Source of the DNA: Undaria pinnatifida
Lineage: Eukaryota; Sar; Phaeophyceae; Laminariales; Alariaceae
Assembly: GCA_012845835.1 (NCBI GenBank)
Contig: JABAKD010000021.1
Location: forward strand, 2,147,685 to 2,211,684
DNA length: 64,000 nucleotides
Direction of reading: 5' to 3'
The notes under the pieces were generated by a model. The model searched no databases, was not told where the DNA came from, and was given only the letters and a program-made list of their open reading frames with translations. The position numbers were made by a program, and so were the translations under genes. This document shows, piece after piece, positions 1 through 10,680 of the stretch (positions are counted from its first letter, which is position 1; each line of letters begins with the position of its first letter).

Positions 1-489
1 CAGGGACAGGCGTATGGTTATACCGGTAATATATTCTTGCGAAAATCACTTGTAGGTACGGTTGAAATTGATAAGCAAAGAATATTACTTAGTGCAGCAG
101 TTTTTCGTCAACTATAAAGTTACAACTGCTCGCTAGTTACGTATTAGTAAAGGTGGAACTATGGTAGCCGAGTGAATTACGTATTAGTTGAATCAAGGGT
201 AGCCGAGTAACGACGTCAGCCTAAGCAATTGCCCACGGGAAACAAAAAATTAAGTGCAAAATACAGTTTAAGACGCCAAAGGCTGCTTTTCCGGGGCAGG
301 TGATATGTTCGATTACTCCTGGACGGATCGATCAGGGATGGATAGGAGACTGGTTGTTTTTTAAATATATATTATCGCGGGATAGTTTGTCTTTCGAAGA
401 AGTCTCGTTAAAATTGTGGTTCTGTAACATTGGGGCAAAAAATAAAAATCATGAATGAAAACGACAAACACAATACTCCTGCTCGTACT
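1..489. other. Unassigned flank left of the first LTR element
   Basis: AT-rich DNA with no convincing coding frame. The only structure seen is a short tandem repeat, listed separately. The last bases are the outer flank of the first LTR element. Confidence 0.6.
136..211. repeat. Two-copy 40-bp degenerate tandem repeat
   Basis: Two units 40 bp apart each begin with TTACGTATTAGT and end with GGTAGCCGAGT. The middles differ. It looks like a local slippage duplication. Confidence 0.6.
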
Positions 490-753
490 TGTGCCGACTC
501 GAGCGACCGCGGGCCCGGTGGTATCAGCCCCGAGGACTTGCCCTCGTAGGCTCGGGGTGCGTTTGTCCACATTGCGATAATTCGTTCGTTATCACACGGG
601 GAAGTGACATAACATCGTCCATGGCCATTCCGGGTTGTATCTCAAGATCTCAAGAGCTCACAAGAAGCGCCAATAATGACAATTGAACTCCCTGACAAAA
701 CGTAAATAACCGCTGTAAGGTAAATGCCCCAACAATACGACAACAACGGTACA
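490..753 (-). repeat. LTR of element A (3' LTR in coding sense)
   Basis: It begins TGTGCCG and ends CGGTACA, a worn version of the TGTACCG/CGGTACA inverted ends seen in the other LTRs. By eye it matches the repeat at 3613-3876 at roughly seven of eight positions, which indicates an old insertion. Just inside, the minus strand reads a short purine-rich stretch around TTTTGGAGG that could be the polypurine tract. Confidence 0.8.
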
Positions 754-837
754 TCATCCTCCAAAAGACCATCTCGGGCGACCAACCACAAGTTGGCTCA
801 GACCGAATAGCTTCGATTACCATAGCTGTCCGTACGT

Positions 838-1488
838 TTGGCAATGGTTAAAAGTAGCTTTGATAAATATAACTTTCCGTGCGTTGGGCAATGGTCAAGT
901 CCAACACATACCGGTCTGTTTTATCACGACCTGAGTTCTACCAGGTTTACTGATCGTGAGAAAAAGTTTTTCAGCAGCCGCGTCATCGCGAATGCGTCTA
1001 AAAGCAAAACAAAACGGCGTGACTCTAGGTCAATGGCTGCTGCGGGGACCAAGTCGCAGGGACGTGCTGTTGACGAGCACGACTCACGTGAGAATGCCAA
1101 GTCCGCTGGTGTGAAAGCAGAGCGGAGTCGTCGGTACGACAACAACGAGTGTTTCGTATGTGGCAAGCAGGGACACAATCAGCGGGACTGCCCCCAAAGC
1201 CAGCAGGGCAAGGCGGGGAAAGGCGTCCATCGCCAGACCCACGGCCAGACCCCTGTACAGCAGCAGCAGTCCCCAAGCGGTCCCCCTCAGCATACTCGGA
1301 GCAAGACAACCGGGATGGCCCCTGCGACTGCAACCCCTCGAGCTTGTGCGCACAAAACCGCCTCAAAAGCGGTAGTTACGGAACCCGAACCTGATGTGCC
1401 TGAACCATACCACGCGTCACGCCTCCAATTGCGCATGCAACTTGCCGAAGCCCAGACAACAAGAGGAATGAGTAATCCAGCACAATAG
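838..1488 (+). pseudogene. Inverted gag zinc-knuckle fragment inside element A
   Basis: A 216-codon frame on the strand opposite to the rest of the element. Its middle part, about 1018-1430, carries a perfect retroviral knuckle CX2CX4HX4C (CFVCGKQGHNQRDC, about residues 103-116), preceded by basic and acidic linker and followed by a Gln/Pro/Thr-rich stretch ending in an acidic Glu/Pro segment. The same order is seen on the minus strand of the copy at 30 kb. The flanks, 838-1017 and 1430-1500, match the 3' untranslated part of that copy, where they are contiguous. I therefore read the knuckle block as an insertion of gag sequence in reverse orientation, not as a normal gene. The long open frame is partly fortuitous. 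Confidence 0.65.
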
Positions 1489-1628
1489 ACGCCCCTGTAA
1501 AACGGAAGCATCAACCCCGGACATGCTCTACCCACACACAGCCTGGGCGACTAACAGCCAGCTGTGGCTGCGTCAGGTTCCATCAGCGCCGTGCGAAGAA
1601 GTTCCGAGTTAGAAAAACAAGATGGAAT

Positions 1629-1934
1629 TCAAAACTCAGATAAACCGAAAATCAGTAATTCAGAATTCGGGATTCCCCCTCCAAACCGCAATATAATATA
1701 AAAACGCAGCCCATGACGCTGTATGAGTCCCCGCTTCTGATATATCTTCAACCGCAAAGCCTTGAGCTCTTCACGCAGCACGGCCGTCGCGCCATCAAAC
1801 ACGCGCGGCACCGGCTCCTAGGAGCTCTCCGTCTTCTCCGGCCCCTTCCGGGACACCTTGACGACAAACTCGTCATCACTACCGGGCGGCAGTCGGGGCA
1901 CGGCTCTGCCGCATTCCACCGCAAGCGATTACGT
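1629..1934 (-). pseudogene. Chromodomain-like C-terminal tail of gypsy pol, element A
   Basis: Minus-strand translation around 1885-1760 gives DDEFVVKVSRKGPEKTESS, then a stop, then EPVPRVF and an Ala/Leu/Lys-rich helix. This fits the chromodomain found at the C-terminus of chromovirus polyproteins, where the aromatic before Glu-Pro is normally Trp. Here that codon is TAG (1818-1820), a likely Trp-to-stop change. The segment joins the pre-RT linker directly near 1935, so the catalytic domains have been removed by one internal deletion. Confidence 0.6.
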
Positions 1935-2326
1935 TTACGTGGGGTCTTCACCCGCACAACCCTTGCCCCTGAATGAAACCGGACCGCCCCAGTCTTCTTG
2001 CGTACATGTGGATCACACGACAACGTGCCACGTAACACGTCAAGGTGCGTGCGAAAACCGACATATGGCAGCATCTTGGCACTTTCCGGCGGGAAGCTAT
2101 GGTCAACAGCGTTATTGACAGACGGTTCCAACACGCCCACACGATCCCGCATTTCCCCCTCGGAATCCTGGAATATCATGGGTCGTTGAGACGGCAGTGT
2201 CAGCGCGACCTCATCGTCCACGTCGCCTGGCGTGTCACTGCCCGGCACGAACGCTGTGACAGCCATCGCCGCTCGCAGCACGGCATCATTGTTGGGTTCG
2301 CCCACAGAACGAGATGTAAGCTCCAT
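1935..2326 (-). pseudogene. Gypsy pol linker between protease and reverse transcriptase
   Basis: About 130 codons open on the minus strand. The downstream half reads RTHLDVLRGTLSCDPHVRKK followed by an Arg/Val/Lys-rich stretch, resembling the segment just upstream of the reverse transcriptase fold in Ty3/gypsy elements (HxDVFRxALxGDPPARVxPL type). The same segment is at 29.3-29.6 kb with CRAFSGDPPAR. No RT motif follows. Confidence 0.6.
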
Positions 2327-2700
2327 CCCAGCACATTTGTGTCTTCAGTACGACGCTATGAGCTGTGCTATGACGTCCATGACGCGGTTGTTGCCTCAGC
2401 ATCTTCTGCACGATGACAACCACATCGCCCTCCCCGGGGAGCACGATAAACGGCATGGTAAATCGGACTGGTCCCCATGGTGTTCCGATCGTTAAGTGGC
2501 GCGGGCACGACTGCGTCTCAATATCACACTCCTGGGCCAACGACGTCACCACACTCGAATGCCCAACAAAACGCCTGCGTTAACCCGGTTTGCGTCATCC
2601 CCAATTGTTTCTGCAGGGCCTCTACCAGTTCCTCCTATACAGCTGTAATGCCTGAACCAGAATCCATGAGCCCCTTAGCCTCAGCAGCCCCGCAAGCACC
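2327..2700 (-). pseudogene. Retroviral-type aspartic protease remains, element A
   Basis: The minus strand gives AKGLMDSGSGITAV with the catalytic Asp-Ser-Gly at about 2655-2663, then an in-frame TAG where a Ser codon would be expected, then EELVEALQKQLG. After a frame change it continues TPWGPVRFTMPFIVLPGEGD, matching the second half of gypsy proteases. The domain would act in polyprotein maturation but is broken here by at least one stop and one shift. Confidence 0.65.
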
Positions 2701-2836
2701 GGGAACCGCGAGACCACCTGCGACATGCTGCGTCAGGTCCTCCAAGTGCGGTTCGGTCTCCACGGTATCCACGCTCGTATCACCACTTTCACCCGGCTGT
2801 AAGACCGACACACGCGCGTATGAAATGGTGCTGGTA

Positions 2837-3533
2837 TCACCACATGACATCTGCGACGCGGGTGCCGGCAGCTGCAACGAAACGGAGTGAAACCCATGTC
2901 GCTGCATTCTGTGGCCCAGCGATATGAGACACCACGTGCTGCACCGTCTCGGTGAGCCCATAATCCACTGGCACCATCCTTTCCTGCGGCACATTAATGT
3001 ACACGTAGTCGTCGTCATTCTGTGTAGATGGTGTAGGCAAATCAGGTTCGGTTTCCGTAACCACCGATTTTGAGGCTGTTTTGTACGCACTAGCTCCAGG
3101 GGTATAAGACGCAGGGGCCATCCCGGTTATCTTGTTCCGGGTATGCTGAGCGGGACCGCTTGGGGACTGCTTCTGCTGTACAGGGGTCTGGCCGTGGCCT
3201 TGGCAATGGACGCCTTGCCCCGTCTTGCCCCCTCGCGAGTACGCGGTCTTCTCCATTTTGGTCTGTGATGTGCATCTGCTACTCATACTCCGAGTTGGCA
3301 ACAACAAATTTACGTATATCTTCGAAGATAAAAACATCATCACCCAACCTGGGCGGTCTATCCCCCCCAATCGTCACTTTGATCTCCGGCTTCAGCCGGC
3401 CGCCGGCTCGGCCTCCACCTCTCGGGTTGCCCAAGCTGGCAGAATGGACTCGATCAGCGCCCTCCGCTCGTGCTCCCCTTTCTGCTGTAGGGTCTTCCAT
3501 TGCGTTCGGCTGGTGTCCCAAACCAGCACGCAA
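2837..3533 (-). pseudogene. gag remains of element A without the zinc knuckle
   Basis: An N-terminal frame (3533-3279) ends in EIKVTIGGDRPPRLGDDVF and a short acidic piece, matching the N-terminus of gag in the second element. It then jumps to the Gln/Pro/Ser-rich post-knuckle part and an acidic tail with DDDYVYINVPQERMVPVDYG. The capsid middle and knuckle, present at 30.3-30.9 kb in the second element, are missing, so a deletion of about 600-700 bp is inferred. Confidence 0.6.
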
Positions 3534-3612
3534 ACCGGTGCTTTCCGACCTCCGCGAAGAAAATTGGTCACGTTTTGGGCAGTAAGCAGAACTTACCTTA
3601 TTTCAACGGAAT

Positions 3613-3876
3613 TGTACCGACTTGCGCGACCGCGGGCCCGGTGGTATCAGCTCCGAAGACTTTCCCTCGTAGGCTCGGAGTGCGTTTGTCCTCAATGCAA
3701 AAATCCGTTCGTTATCACACGTGGAAGTGACATAACATCGTCCATGGCCATTCCCGTTTGTATCTCAAGATCTCAAGAGCTCACAAGAAACGCCAAAGAG
3801 GACAATTGAACTCCCTGACAAATGTATCCAACCATTGTAAGGAAAAAATGCCCAATGATACGACCACAGCGGTACA
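3613..3876 (-). repeat. LTR of element A (5' LTR in coding sense)
   Basis: It begins TGTACCG and ends CGGTACA, so the LTR has 7-bp inverted ends and the canonical TG...CA termini. It is the direct repeat partner of 490-753. I could not match a primer binding site to a known tRNA just inside it. Confidence 0.8.
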
Positions 3877-4683
3877 TACGCGAAGAACATTGGAATTTCC
3901 CGTACTACGCACGCCGGCCAACTAAAAATATCATACACGTGATGAAAGCTAGAGTACAGCGTCTCGTGTCTAAAGTTGAGAAACACTGGCGTGACTCTTG
4001 GCGACCAATACTTGAACAAACGGAGATATATTTTGACTCAATGGGTGTTAAGAATACAACCGCCATATTGAATTGCAGAGGATGGGTACGATCTAGGAGA
4101 ATCGCTTGTCTCGGTTAACACCTCTGGGAATTCATAGGTGGAGAAGAACGAAAGAAAACACGATTACCTCTTCATCCACACAAGAGAACATTGCGCATTG
4201 GGGTAAGGGGTGTCTCCAAACTGGAAAGTATTGAGCTGTGGACACGTACGCAGCACGGCGGTGCTCGTGCGGCTCAATGCTCTTCTTATGGGTTTGACAA
4301 TATCGATCTCGCAGTTGTGTACGTTGCCGTTGCCGGGCCCCACACGGGTAGATATAGCCCCCTAAATGATCACGGCGGCGGTCGAGAATTTCCCGATGAT
4401 CGTGGAAGCTTGCGAAAAATTAACCTTGTAACAAAGCCATCAAACAAGGAATTTACAAAGGCATAACCACTATAGGAAAGACCAAAACAGGGTGAATCAA
4501 AGAGCCGTGTTTACTCATTGTTTTACAGAGAGAGAACCGCGGCATGGATTCGCGGGATTTTTCCGTCGGGAACACAAAAAACGTTTCCCGTCGTATAAAA
4601 AACGTTTCCCGTCGTATAAATTTACATGTTTATGAAACAATATCACCGTCACTCGGTTTTCCGTTATTTTGGTATTTCCTCTA
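3877..4683. other. Unassigned region between element A and MITE-1
   Basis: Two open frames, 3822-4118 (+) and 4191-4466 (+), are visible. The first starts inside the LTR and neither has recognisable motifs or splice context. The rest is AT-rich with a short tandem repeat at 4576-4617. Confidence 0.4.
4576..4617. repeat. Perfect two-copy 21-bp tandem repeat
   Basis: Two identical adjacent 21-bp units, each AAAAAACGTTTCCCGTCGTAT. This is a recent local duplication. Confidence 0.85.
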
Positions 4684-4921
4684 GATGCGTGCTATGGTAA
4701 AATTAGTGTTTATTAATTTGAAATATTTTCATGAATGATGGGCCCCTTAACCCAAAATCGTCGGAAAAAGGCTATTTTTTATGCCTGATTTTCGTTTCGT
4801 ACCTGGGTCATCGGATTTTTCATCTGGTAGCAGTTCGGATTTTGTCCAAATCGGTTTTTGGGAGAGCCCAAATCGAGGAAACCTAAGAAGAAGGTTGTGC
4901 ACCTCTATCGTAGCACGCGTC
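4684..4921 (+). mobile_element. MITE-1 copy a (238 bp)
   Basis: Non-coding element with terminal inverted repeats: it starts GATGCGTGCTATGG and ends CTATCGTAGCACGCGTC. The interior carries the marker CCCCTTAACCC near the left and GGGAGAGCCC near the right. Copies b and d have the same interior in reverse, while the ends look alike on both sides, as expected for inverted termini. No transposase is present; the superfamily is unknown. Confidence 0.7.
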
Positions 4922-5357
4922 CTTGATGCCTTTGCCATCGTTTATTCCTCATTGATTGCATTGTCACGTGGTTGATTCACCGGCATACCCGCGATTTTCG
5001 GGAATCTTTCCGTGGACTGCCGTGGTCTACACATAGTGCCTTCCGACCAGGGGGACCGCCCACGGCTGGATCTACGCCAAGATACGTTCATTCGAATTTC
5101 GACAGCCGATTGATTTAGCGATGAAAACGGTTGGCACCTGGTCGTTGCTTCCTACGTACAATTAGGCTTATGGTCTGTCACCAGGCCGAGATAGTGCTGG
5201 GTCTAGGCGCAGGCCCTCAAGGCACGCCGCAAAGGCAAACAGGCACATGGAGATAGGCCCGCCGCAGGTTAAATTATAGAGATTACCACGACTATAGGCA
5301 ATTGCCTGAATGGTCAAAACATGCCTGAAACGTGCCTATCTATTGAAAGCATATTAT
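4922..5357. other. Unassigned spacer
   Basis: No coding frame or known motif. Several GCCTTG/CAAGGC words appear near the right end and anticipate the tandem repeat that follows. Confidence 0.5.
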
Positions 5358-5605
5358 CCCTTTAATACTGCCTTGGATGTGCCTTAAACCTGATGAGCCC
5401 TCCAAGGCACATCCCACACTAATTTCAACTAGGTTATGGTTTAACGCATAAATGCCTCTCTTGCTCATAACATGACTGTAACATAACTAACAACGCCTTA
5501 GACGTGCCTTAAACGTAACGTGTTCGTCAAGACACATCCCATACTAATTTCAAATAGTCAAAGTATCAGGCATAAATGCGAATCTTGCTCAACAGGGTTG
5601 TAACA
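5358..5605. repeat. Two-copy degenerate tandem repeat of about 125 bp
   Basis: Both units run through the words GTGCCTTAAAC, CACATCCCA, ACTAATTTCAA and CATAAATGC, then CTTGCTCA, in the same order about 125 bp apart. Identity is moderate, so the duplication is old. Confidence 0.65.
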
Positions 5606-7139
5606 CGGGTTGAATTGCATCTGCGTCTTCGGAGACGGGTCACTAGACGAACTACTTGGAATTAGGGAGTAGTTTCATTTTCGAACTGCACACCTGCGTT
5701 TGTGGGGACGCACTAGGCAAGTACTTGTTTTTTTATTTGGAGCAACAAAAAATGGAAATAGTAGCAAGTATGAAGACATAAAACAGCAAACGTGGATGGA
5801 GGCGTTACTTACGTATTAACTGTAGCGACATTTACCAGGGGGGTGCACGGCACAAGGCAAAGTTTCCTCGAGACTCGACCAGGTATTTCTAATATGGCTC
5901 ATTAGGCACCCGAGTACAATTATGCCGTCATTCATCAATGTGTACGACTTGAAAAAAAATGCACTCCAGCACAAATAGTCAGTACGGTATTACGTTTCCA
6001 ACATTTTACCTCATACCCACGGTCATATGTCTTGATCTGCACTATTGTGAGGTTTCTAGGGGTGAGCGTCTACTTTCGGGTGCAAGCAACCCATCTTGTT
6101 TGCCAAGGAGCGTAGCTCCGAGGAACATTATCTTTTGTGCGGAGTCTGCGGGTGTCGTCCATGTGTCGCGCGCACGGTTACTTTGCAGGCCCTTGCTCTC
6201 TCACTATAGTTGTGGTCAAAGCCGGGAAGGAAGAGTACCTCACGGCTTGATTTGTCGTCCAAAACAAGCAAGAGCCGATCTACCGTCAAACCAAACGCCT
6301 ACCAAAACGAAAAGCCCAAGACGAACGTACGATAGGAGGGTAAATATCACCGATCCCATTCCTGCTCAAAGACGTCATTTCTGAGGTGGGTAAGGGTGAG
6401 ACACAGAGTATCCCTACTGGTCGACCAAGTGGGCATGTCCCCGGTGTCACTCACTTTCGTAGATCATAGCGGGAGAGAAGCAGCTTTCATTGTTTCCACA
6501 AGAACCGAAGATGATCACTGGGACGGCAGGCACCAGTCTATCCGTCTCCTGACTACCCAAAATACAAAACGCCAGCTTATCATATGAAAACGGTCAATTA
6601 CCGAATCAAATCAGGTAACTGCCGGTCTTTCAAGGACGTACCTTAACACTATGCTCCTCCGAATACACCGTTGCAACACCTGTGTGCATATCATCGACAG
6701 TAATCCGTTCACATCGTTTTGGTTTTCTGCTCCTAGGACTCGCTTTATAATGAAAAAATACATGCATGCTTTGGTTGTTCGATTTCGTTCGGTACGTGCT
6801 CCTTTCCAGGAGGCAAGTTTGACCCCGGATTCGGAGACGTCTAAGTGTGCCGCGGAAGGGATGTTACTTTTGTATTCTTTTTCGCAAAACTAGTCGAACT
6901 AAGATGGGCGAAAACAAGTATATCGAAGGTCTCTTTGTTCGCCTTCGATTGAGATAGGCAATGATACGACTTTAAAATAGATGGTAGACAAAATACCTGT
7001 CTCGTCCATACCTTCACGGGGAAAGTATGTCAGACATCAACAACAGACAGTTCCGAAAATTTGCCATATTCTGTATATGCTTTGCCGCAAAAATATCTCG
7101 TTGCGAGCCTCTAGTTACTTGTACCACATACACTATACA
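5606..7139. other. Unassigned region
   Basis: Frames at 5959-6384, 6396-6587 and 6651-6893 (+) are open but show no motif, membrane segment or convincing splice boundary. I see nothing else to support. Confidence 0.4.
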
Positions 7140-7440
7140 GAATACAGGAACAGCATCTGCGCCTTGACTTCCTCGTGCCGAGGTACCGAGGGCAGCAGGA
7201 GAGCATGGGGCAGAACCCCACAAAGACAGAAACTGCACTGGTGGGCCCGACGGCTGTTTGCGCACACTGCCCCGGTATTGGGTCCGGCAGAGGAAGGGGG
7301 AGCAGGTGATGAAGCTGATTTTTTGACAGGCGCTGCTGCAATGGACGAATATCACGGGAGAGACGAGGACGGGCGCAAGGGTGGTGCCACAGGGGCGCAA
7401 CATGGTCACTAGCACAGATCGTCTTCTGGGTCAACAGCAA
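7140..7440. other. GC-rich block with open frames on both strands
   Basis: The block is clearly richer in G and C than its flanks and stays open in three frames (7111-7440 -, 7014-7415 -, 6981-7412 +). Overlapping openness comes from composition, so none is called as a gene. It could contain an exon. Confidence 0.35.
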
Positions 7441-8439
7441 TGGTTACAATTTTTCTGCGTTTCCAGCCCAGGGGGTGGAGAGGCTAGGAGGATAGATTTC
7501 ATGGTATGGACGTCGCAATGGAAGAAATAAGCATAGGACAAAGACGACGGACAATGTGGCTATGCACGCTGCCTGTAGTTTGTTTGCTTTTGTTTCGTTA
7601 TGTTTTGTTTTGTTTTGCTTTTCGCGCTTTGTTCTATAGACATCTTTGGCAACTATTTTGTCATTTTGCCTCAGAAAATATATAATATCGTGAAGACATC
7701 ATGTCTTCTAGAGCGTTATTTTTGTGCAAGATGCGCAAAACCTGTCGTATTAGGTATTATATTGGTATTATATAACAAGGGGGTTTCGCCACGGGGGACT
7801 GCCGCCTACCTTGGCTCCTCCCATGCCCGACTTTTATTTTTGTATGCATGGCACGTGTCAAGTAAGATATTCTAAGTAAATCGAGGTTGTACATGCGACC
7901 GTACTGCCAAGTCGTACATCCCAATTTATCGTGTTTGAGCACAGAGAAATAAACACTGAAATCAAGTGACAAAAATACAGCAGCTGCAAATTGCGGATTC
8001 CAGCACACGATGACAAACAACAGCAGTAGCAGAAGCCTTCGCACAACTATTGCGTATGTGGAGTTTCATAAACAGCAGGAGCGGCAGCTGCGGCAGTTCG
8101 ACAGTAGCAAGCGTCATTTCCAGTGTTACAATATCCACACGATAATATTTTCACTTTGTCTTGAGCCAGTAGATTACAAGAAAAAACATTTGAGGAAAAA
8201 AACTGCAGGGTGAAAGAAGATCGGATGATGTACACACCGACGCTCGAACCCAAAGAGAAGAATACGAATCAACTAACTTGAAAAACAAAAGACTCGCGGC
8301 TAACGATTAACAATCGTCGCGGCTACCATCTTCGAGCTTCTCTCGTAAGATTACAAATGAGATAACATTTGGTGTTCTTACAAGCACGGCGATGCATACA
8401 TACGCACTTGGCAAAAAAACGAGTTTTCAGCGCTTGTCA
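7441..8439. other. Unassigned AT-rich region
   Basis: Includes a TTTTG/TTTTGC low-complexity run at about 7590-7625. A worn CAG-rich segment at 7960-8110 resembles the repeats at 8.6-9.2 kb. No gene is supported. Confidence 0.5.
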
Positions 8440-8640
8440 CGACACCAAGCGCGGACAGCCGGGTCCGCCCCCGGCAGGGTCGGGAGGGACGAGTAAGGTG
8501 AAAAACGTCTAGCAAACAGCGTGCCGACAAGTAGATCTAAGCTCGTGTTATCTCGAACGCCGATCAAAACCTGGTCTCAATCCGGCCTCTCGATCGTGAG
8601 ACGACATGGCCAACACATTTATACACATACTAATGACACG
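8440..8640. repeat. Dispersed repeat R1, copy 1
   Basis: Shares with 10468-10680 an ordered set of words: CGGCAGGGTCGGGA, AGCTCG followed by TATCTCGAA, then AAACCTGGTCT and AATCGG. The copies are in the same orientation and strongly diverged. No open frame spans either copy. Confidence 0.6.
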
Positions 8641-8644
8641 GACC

Positions 8645-9215
8645 AGTAGCAGCAGCAGCAGTTCAACGACAAACAAACGGTAAGCTGTAGACACACAGAA
8701 AAAATACATTTACAGTGGCAGCAGCAGCAACGCTCTACATCGTTTACGTGCGTGTTGATTGAACAACTAAGTTACTGCAAACAGCATGCTGCAGCAGCGC
8801 CAGCACCGTCAATGTGACCAACAGCAAGCAGTATCCAGCGCAATATGCGTGCATGCTATACGTTCATATTTTGCCTGTACCCGGTACGCGTAAGACAACA
8901 AAAAAGGAAGGTAAAACAAAAAACAACAAAAAAGGAGTAACAAATTGCGGGGTACAAATCGTGGCTCAAACACAAACGCGAGAGAAAATAACTCGCACAC
9001 GCACTAAAAGTTCAAGATCAATAGAAGCATAAGCGGCAGTCTAACGACAAACGGCAAGCCGTAGTGGAGTACAGCATACACACAGTAACAGCAGCAGCAA
9101 CGGCGCACAACTCTTATGTGCGTGTAAATTCAACAACAGCTAGCTGCAGCACAAGCCAGCAATACGACAAACAGCAAGCAATACTGTGTGTAATATTAGT
9201 ATGTATAAATACTAC
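8645..9215. repeat. CAG-rich tandem repeat of about 375 bp period
   Basis: Segments 8645-8863 and 9023-9215 repeat the order GCAGT..AACGACAAAC, CAGCAGCAGCAACG, TGTGCGTG or TACGTGCGTG, then ACAAACAGCAAGCA or a close variant. A worn third copy may lie at 7960-8110. CAG richness is compatible with repeat DNA; no long polyglutamine frame is supported. Confidence 0.6.
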
Positions 9216-9617
9216 TTTGGTATAAGATCTATATAGCAGCTACTCTTCGTAGGCATAGTCTATACAGTCAAAAGAGCAATCAAATACCTGTAGAACATGC
9301 TATTCGGCTTGCCATGTCACGTACCCGGGTATATAAACAGCTAAAAAATAGTTTTTTATCTACATTAATTTAACGTCAGCGGGGAGTATTTTTTTTCTAC
9401 CGTTGTTGTCGTTGATATCGTTTTACTACTACATGCAATTCATACTTTGCTGTTACTGACTTATAATAACCTGCTACGTTGGGATGTACGTGTAGTAGCT
9501 ATCATGCATGACAACAGTTTGCAGTTGTTATTGTACACGCTGATAACATGATTGTACGTGTTTAAAAACGAGTGGTTGGTGTATCACGAAGCTTGCAAAG
9601 GCGAGCATCCACCCTAC
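9216..9617. other. Unassigned AT-rich spacer
   Basis: No coding frame, RNA gene or repeat recognised. Confidence 0.5.
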
Positions 9618-9867
9618 GACGAGTGCAACGATAAGGGTGCACCACTTTCGTTTTCGGAAGTCCCTCACATTCGTAGCTTAAGGCCTCTCCCAAAAATATG
9701 ATTTAGAAGAAATGAAACTACTACCGGATGAAACATCCTATATGGCCTAGGTGCACACCCGAGAATTATGCGGAAAATACAACCTATTTCCGATGACTCG
9801 GGGTTAAGGAGCCCCGTCATACAAATCGTTTTCGGCAAAAAGTGTCACCTATATAGTAGCACGCGGT
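9618..9867 (-). mobile_element. MITE-1 copy b (250 bp)
   Basis: Starts GACGAGTGCAACGATAAGG and ends TATATAGTAGCACGCGG, inverted versions of each other. The interior holds GGGTTAAGGAGCCCCGTCAT, the reverse complement orientation of the marker in copy a, and GGCCTAGGTGCACA, also present in copy d. Confidence 0.7.
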
Positions 9868-10467
9868 TTAACTGTTATCGAACTCGCCGCTGAAAACGCA
9901 TAAGAAGAATACATAGATAGTATTGTGTTCACTTTGGGCCGCTCACAAATCAAGAAAGAAGGAAGCAACTCCGAAACAAACAAAAAACGGTCAAAATTCC
10001 ATTACAGCTCGAGGCTAATACAAATAAACATGAGCAAAAACAAAAAGCAATGCTCAAACAAAGGGGAAACGGTTTTTGGCGGTCTTCGAACCCGCGACAG
10101 GTTCATACGGAAGGTAATGGTCTATGCGCCAAACTTCTACTACGTTGCTGTCCGTAGCTATTTCTTGAAAGCTTAGTATTATCCAGGCACGAGAAAATGC
10201 GCGTGTTGCACGTACGGAAAAAGACAGCCCATGCCAATCATGTCAATGCGGGTTAATTGTACAGAAGAATTGGATAACCGTGAGATACACCTTGTCCAGT
10301 TCGTAATTGCGGACCTGCGAGCGAAACATGTAGTCAAGCGGAGTCAGCCTTACAGGTTCTGTTCAACGTGTGATATAGACCGGTTTGAATCGCAACAGTT
10401 TTATAGGTACGGCTCTGCACTATATATTTCGAGACCAAATTTTACAAAATGATGAAACTTGTGTAGG
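9868..10467. other. Unassigned region with a tRNA-like segment
   Basis: Open frames at 9925-10176 and 10231-10452 (+) lack motifs. The tRNA-like segment at 10088-10158 is listed separately and overlaps the first frame. Confidence 0.4.
10088..10158 (-). tRNA. tRNA-like sequence, probably a pseudogene or SINE head
   Basis: On the minus strand a T-arm-like GCGGGTTCGAAGACCGC can form a stem with four of five pairs and has a TTCGA loop, close to a pol III B box. Upstream lies a D-arm-like AGCAACGTAGTAGAAG. Acceptor and anticodon stems do not fold convincingly, so a working tRNA is unlikely. Confidence 0.3.
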
Positions 10468-10680
10468 GCACCACACCACGAGGACAGCACGACCGACGCC
10501 GACCACGGCAGGGTCGGGACAGGCAAGCATACCGAGGAATCCCCAGGAAACAGTTCACGGAAAGGTTGACCTCAGCTCGAGGTATCTCGAAAACAACCTA
10601 AACCTGGTCTAAATCGGAGCCTTCATTCGCTCTCGTGCCAGCGCTCCCTTATTGATACATTCATATATAAATAGGTATGA
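10468..10680. repeat. Dispersed repeat R1, copy 2
   Basis: Matches 8440-8640 in the ordered words described there, including CGGCAGGGTCGGGA and AACCTGGTCT. Confidence 0.6.

Larger units (their letters stand above)
490..3876 (-). mobile_element. Non-autonomous Ty3/gypsy chromovirus-like LTR element, copy A
   Basis: Two direct repeats of about 264 bp flank a 2.9 kb interior. Read on the minus strand the interior gives, in order, gag remains, an aspartic protease with a DSGS active site, the linker that precedes reverse transcriptase in gypsy polyproteins, and then directly a chromodomain-like tail. Reverse transcriptase, RNase H and integrase are absent, so the copy could move only with enzymes supplied in trans. 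Frames are broken by stops and shifts. Four-base flanks TACT and TACG agree at three positions and may be a worn target duplication. The element is related to the copy at 28.6-31.6 kb. A second gag fragment sits inside it in inverted orientation. Confidence 0.8.

Noticed and set aside
1025-1366. 113-codon minus frame
   Set aside because: It is the complement of the inverted zinc-knuckle fragment, which explains the DNA better on the plus strand.
8645-9215. CRISPR-like array
   Set aside because: Repeat units are long, diverged and CAG-rich, without uniform short repeats and spacers, and the DNA is eukaryotic.
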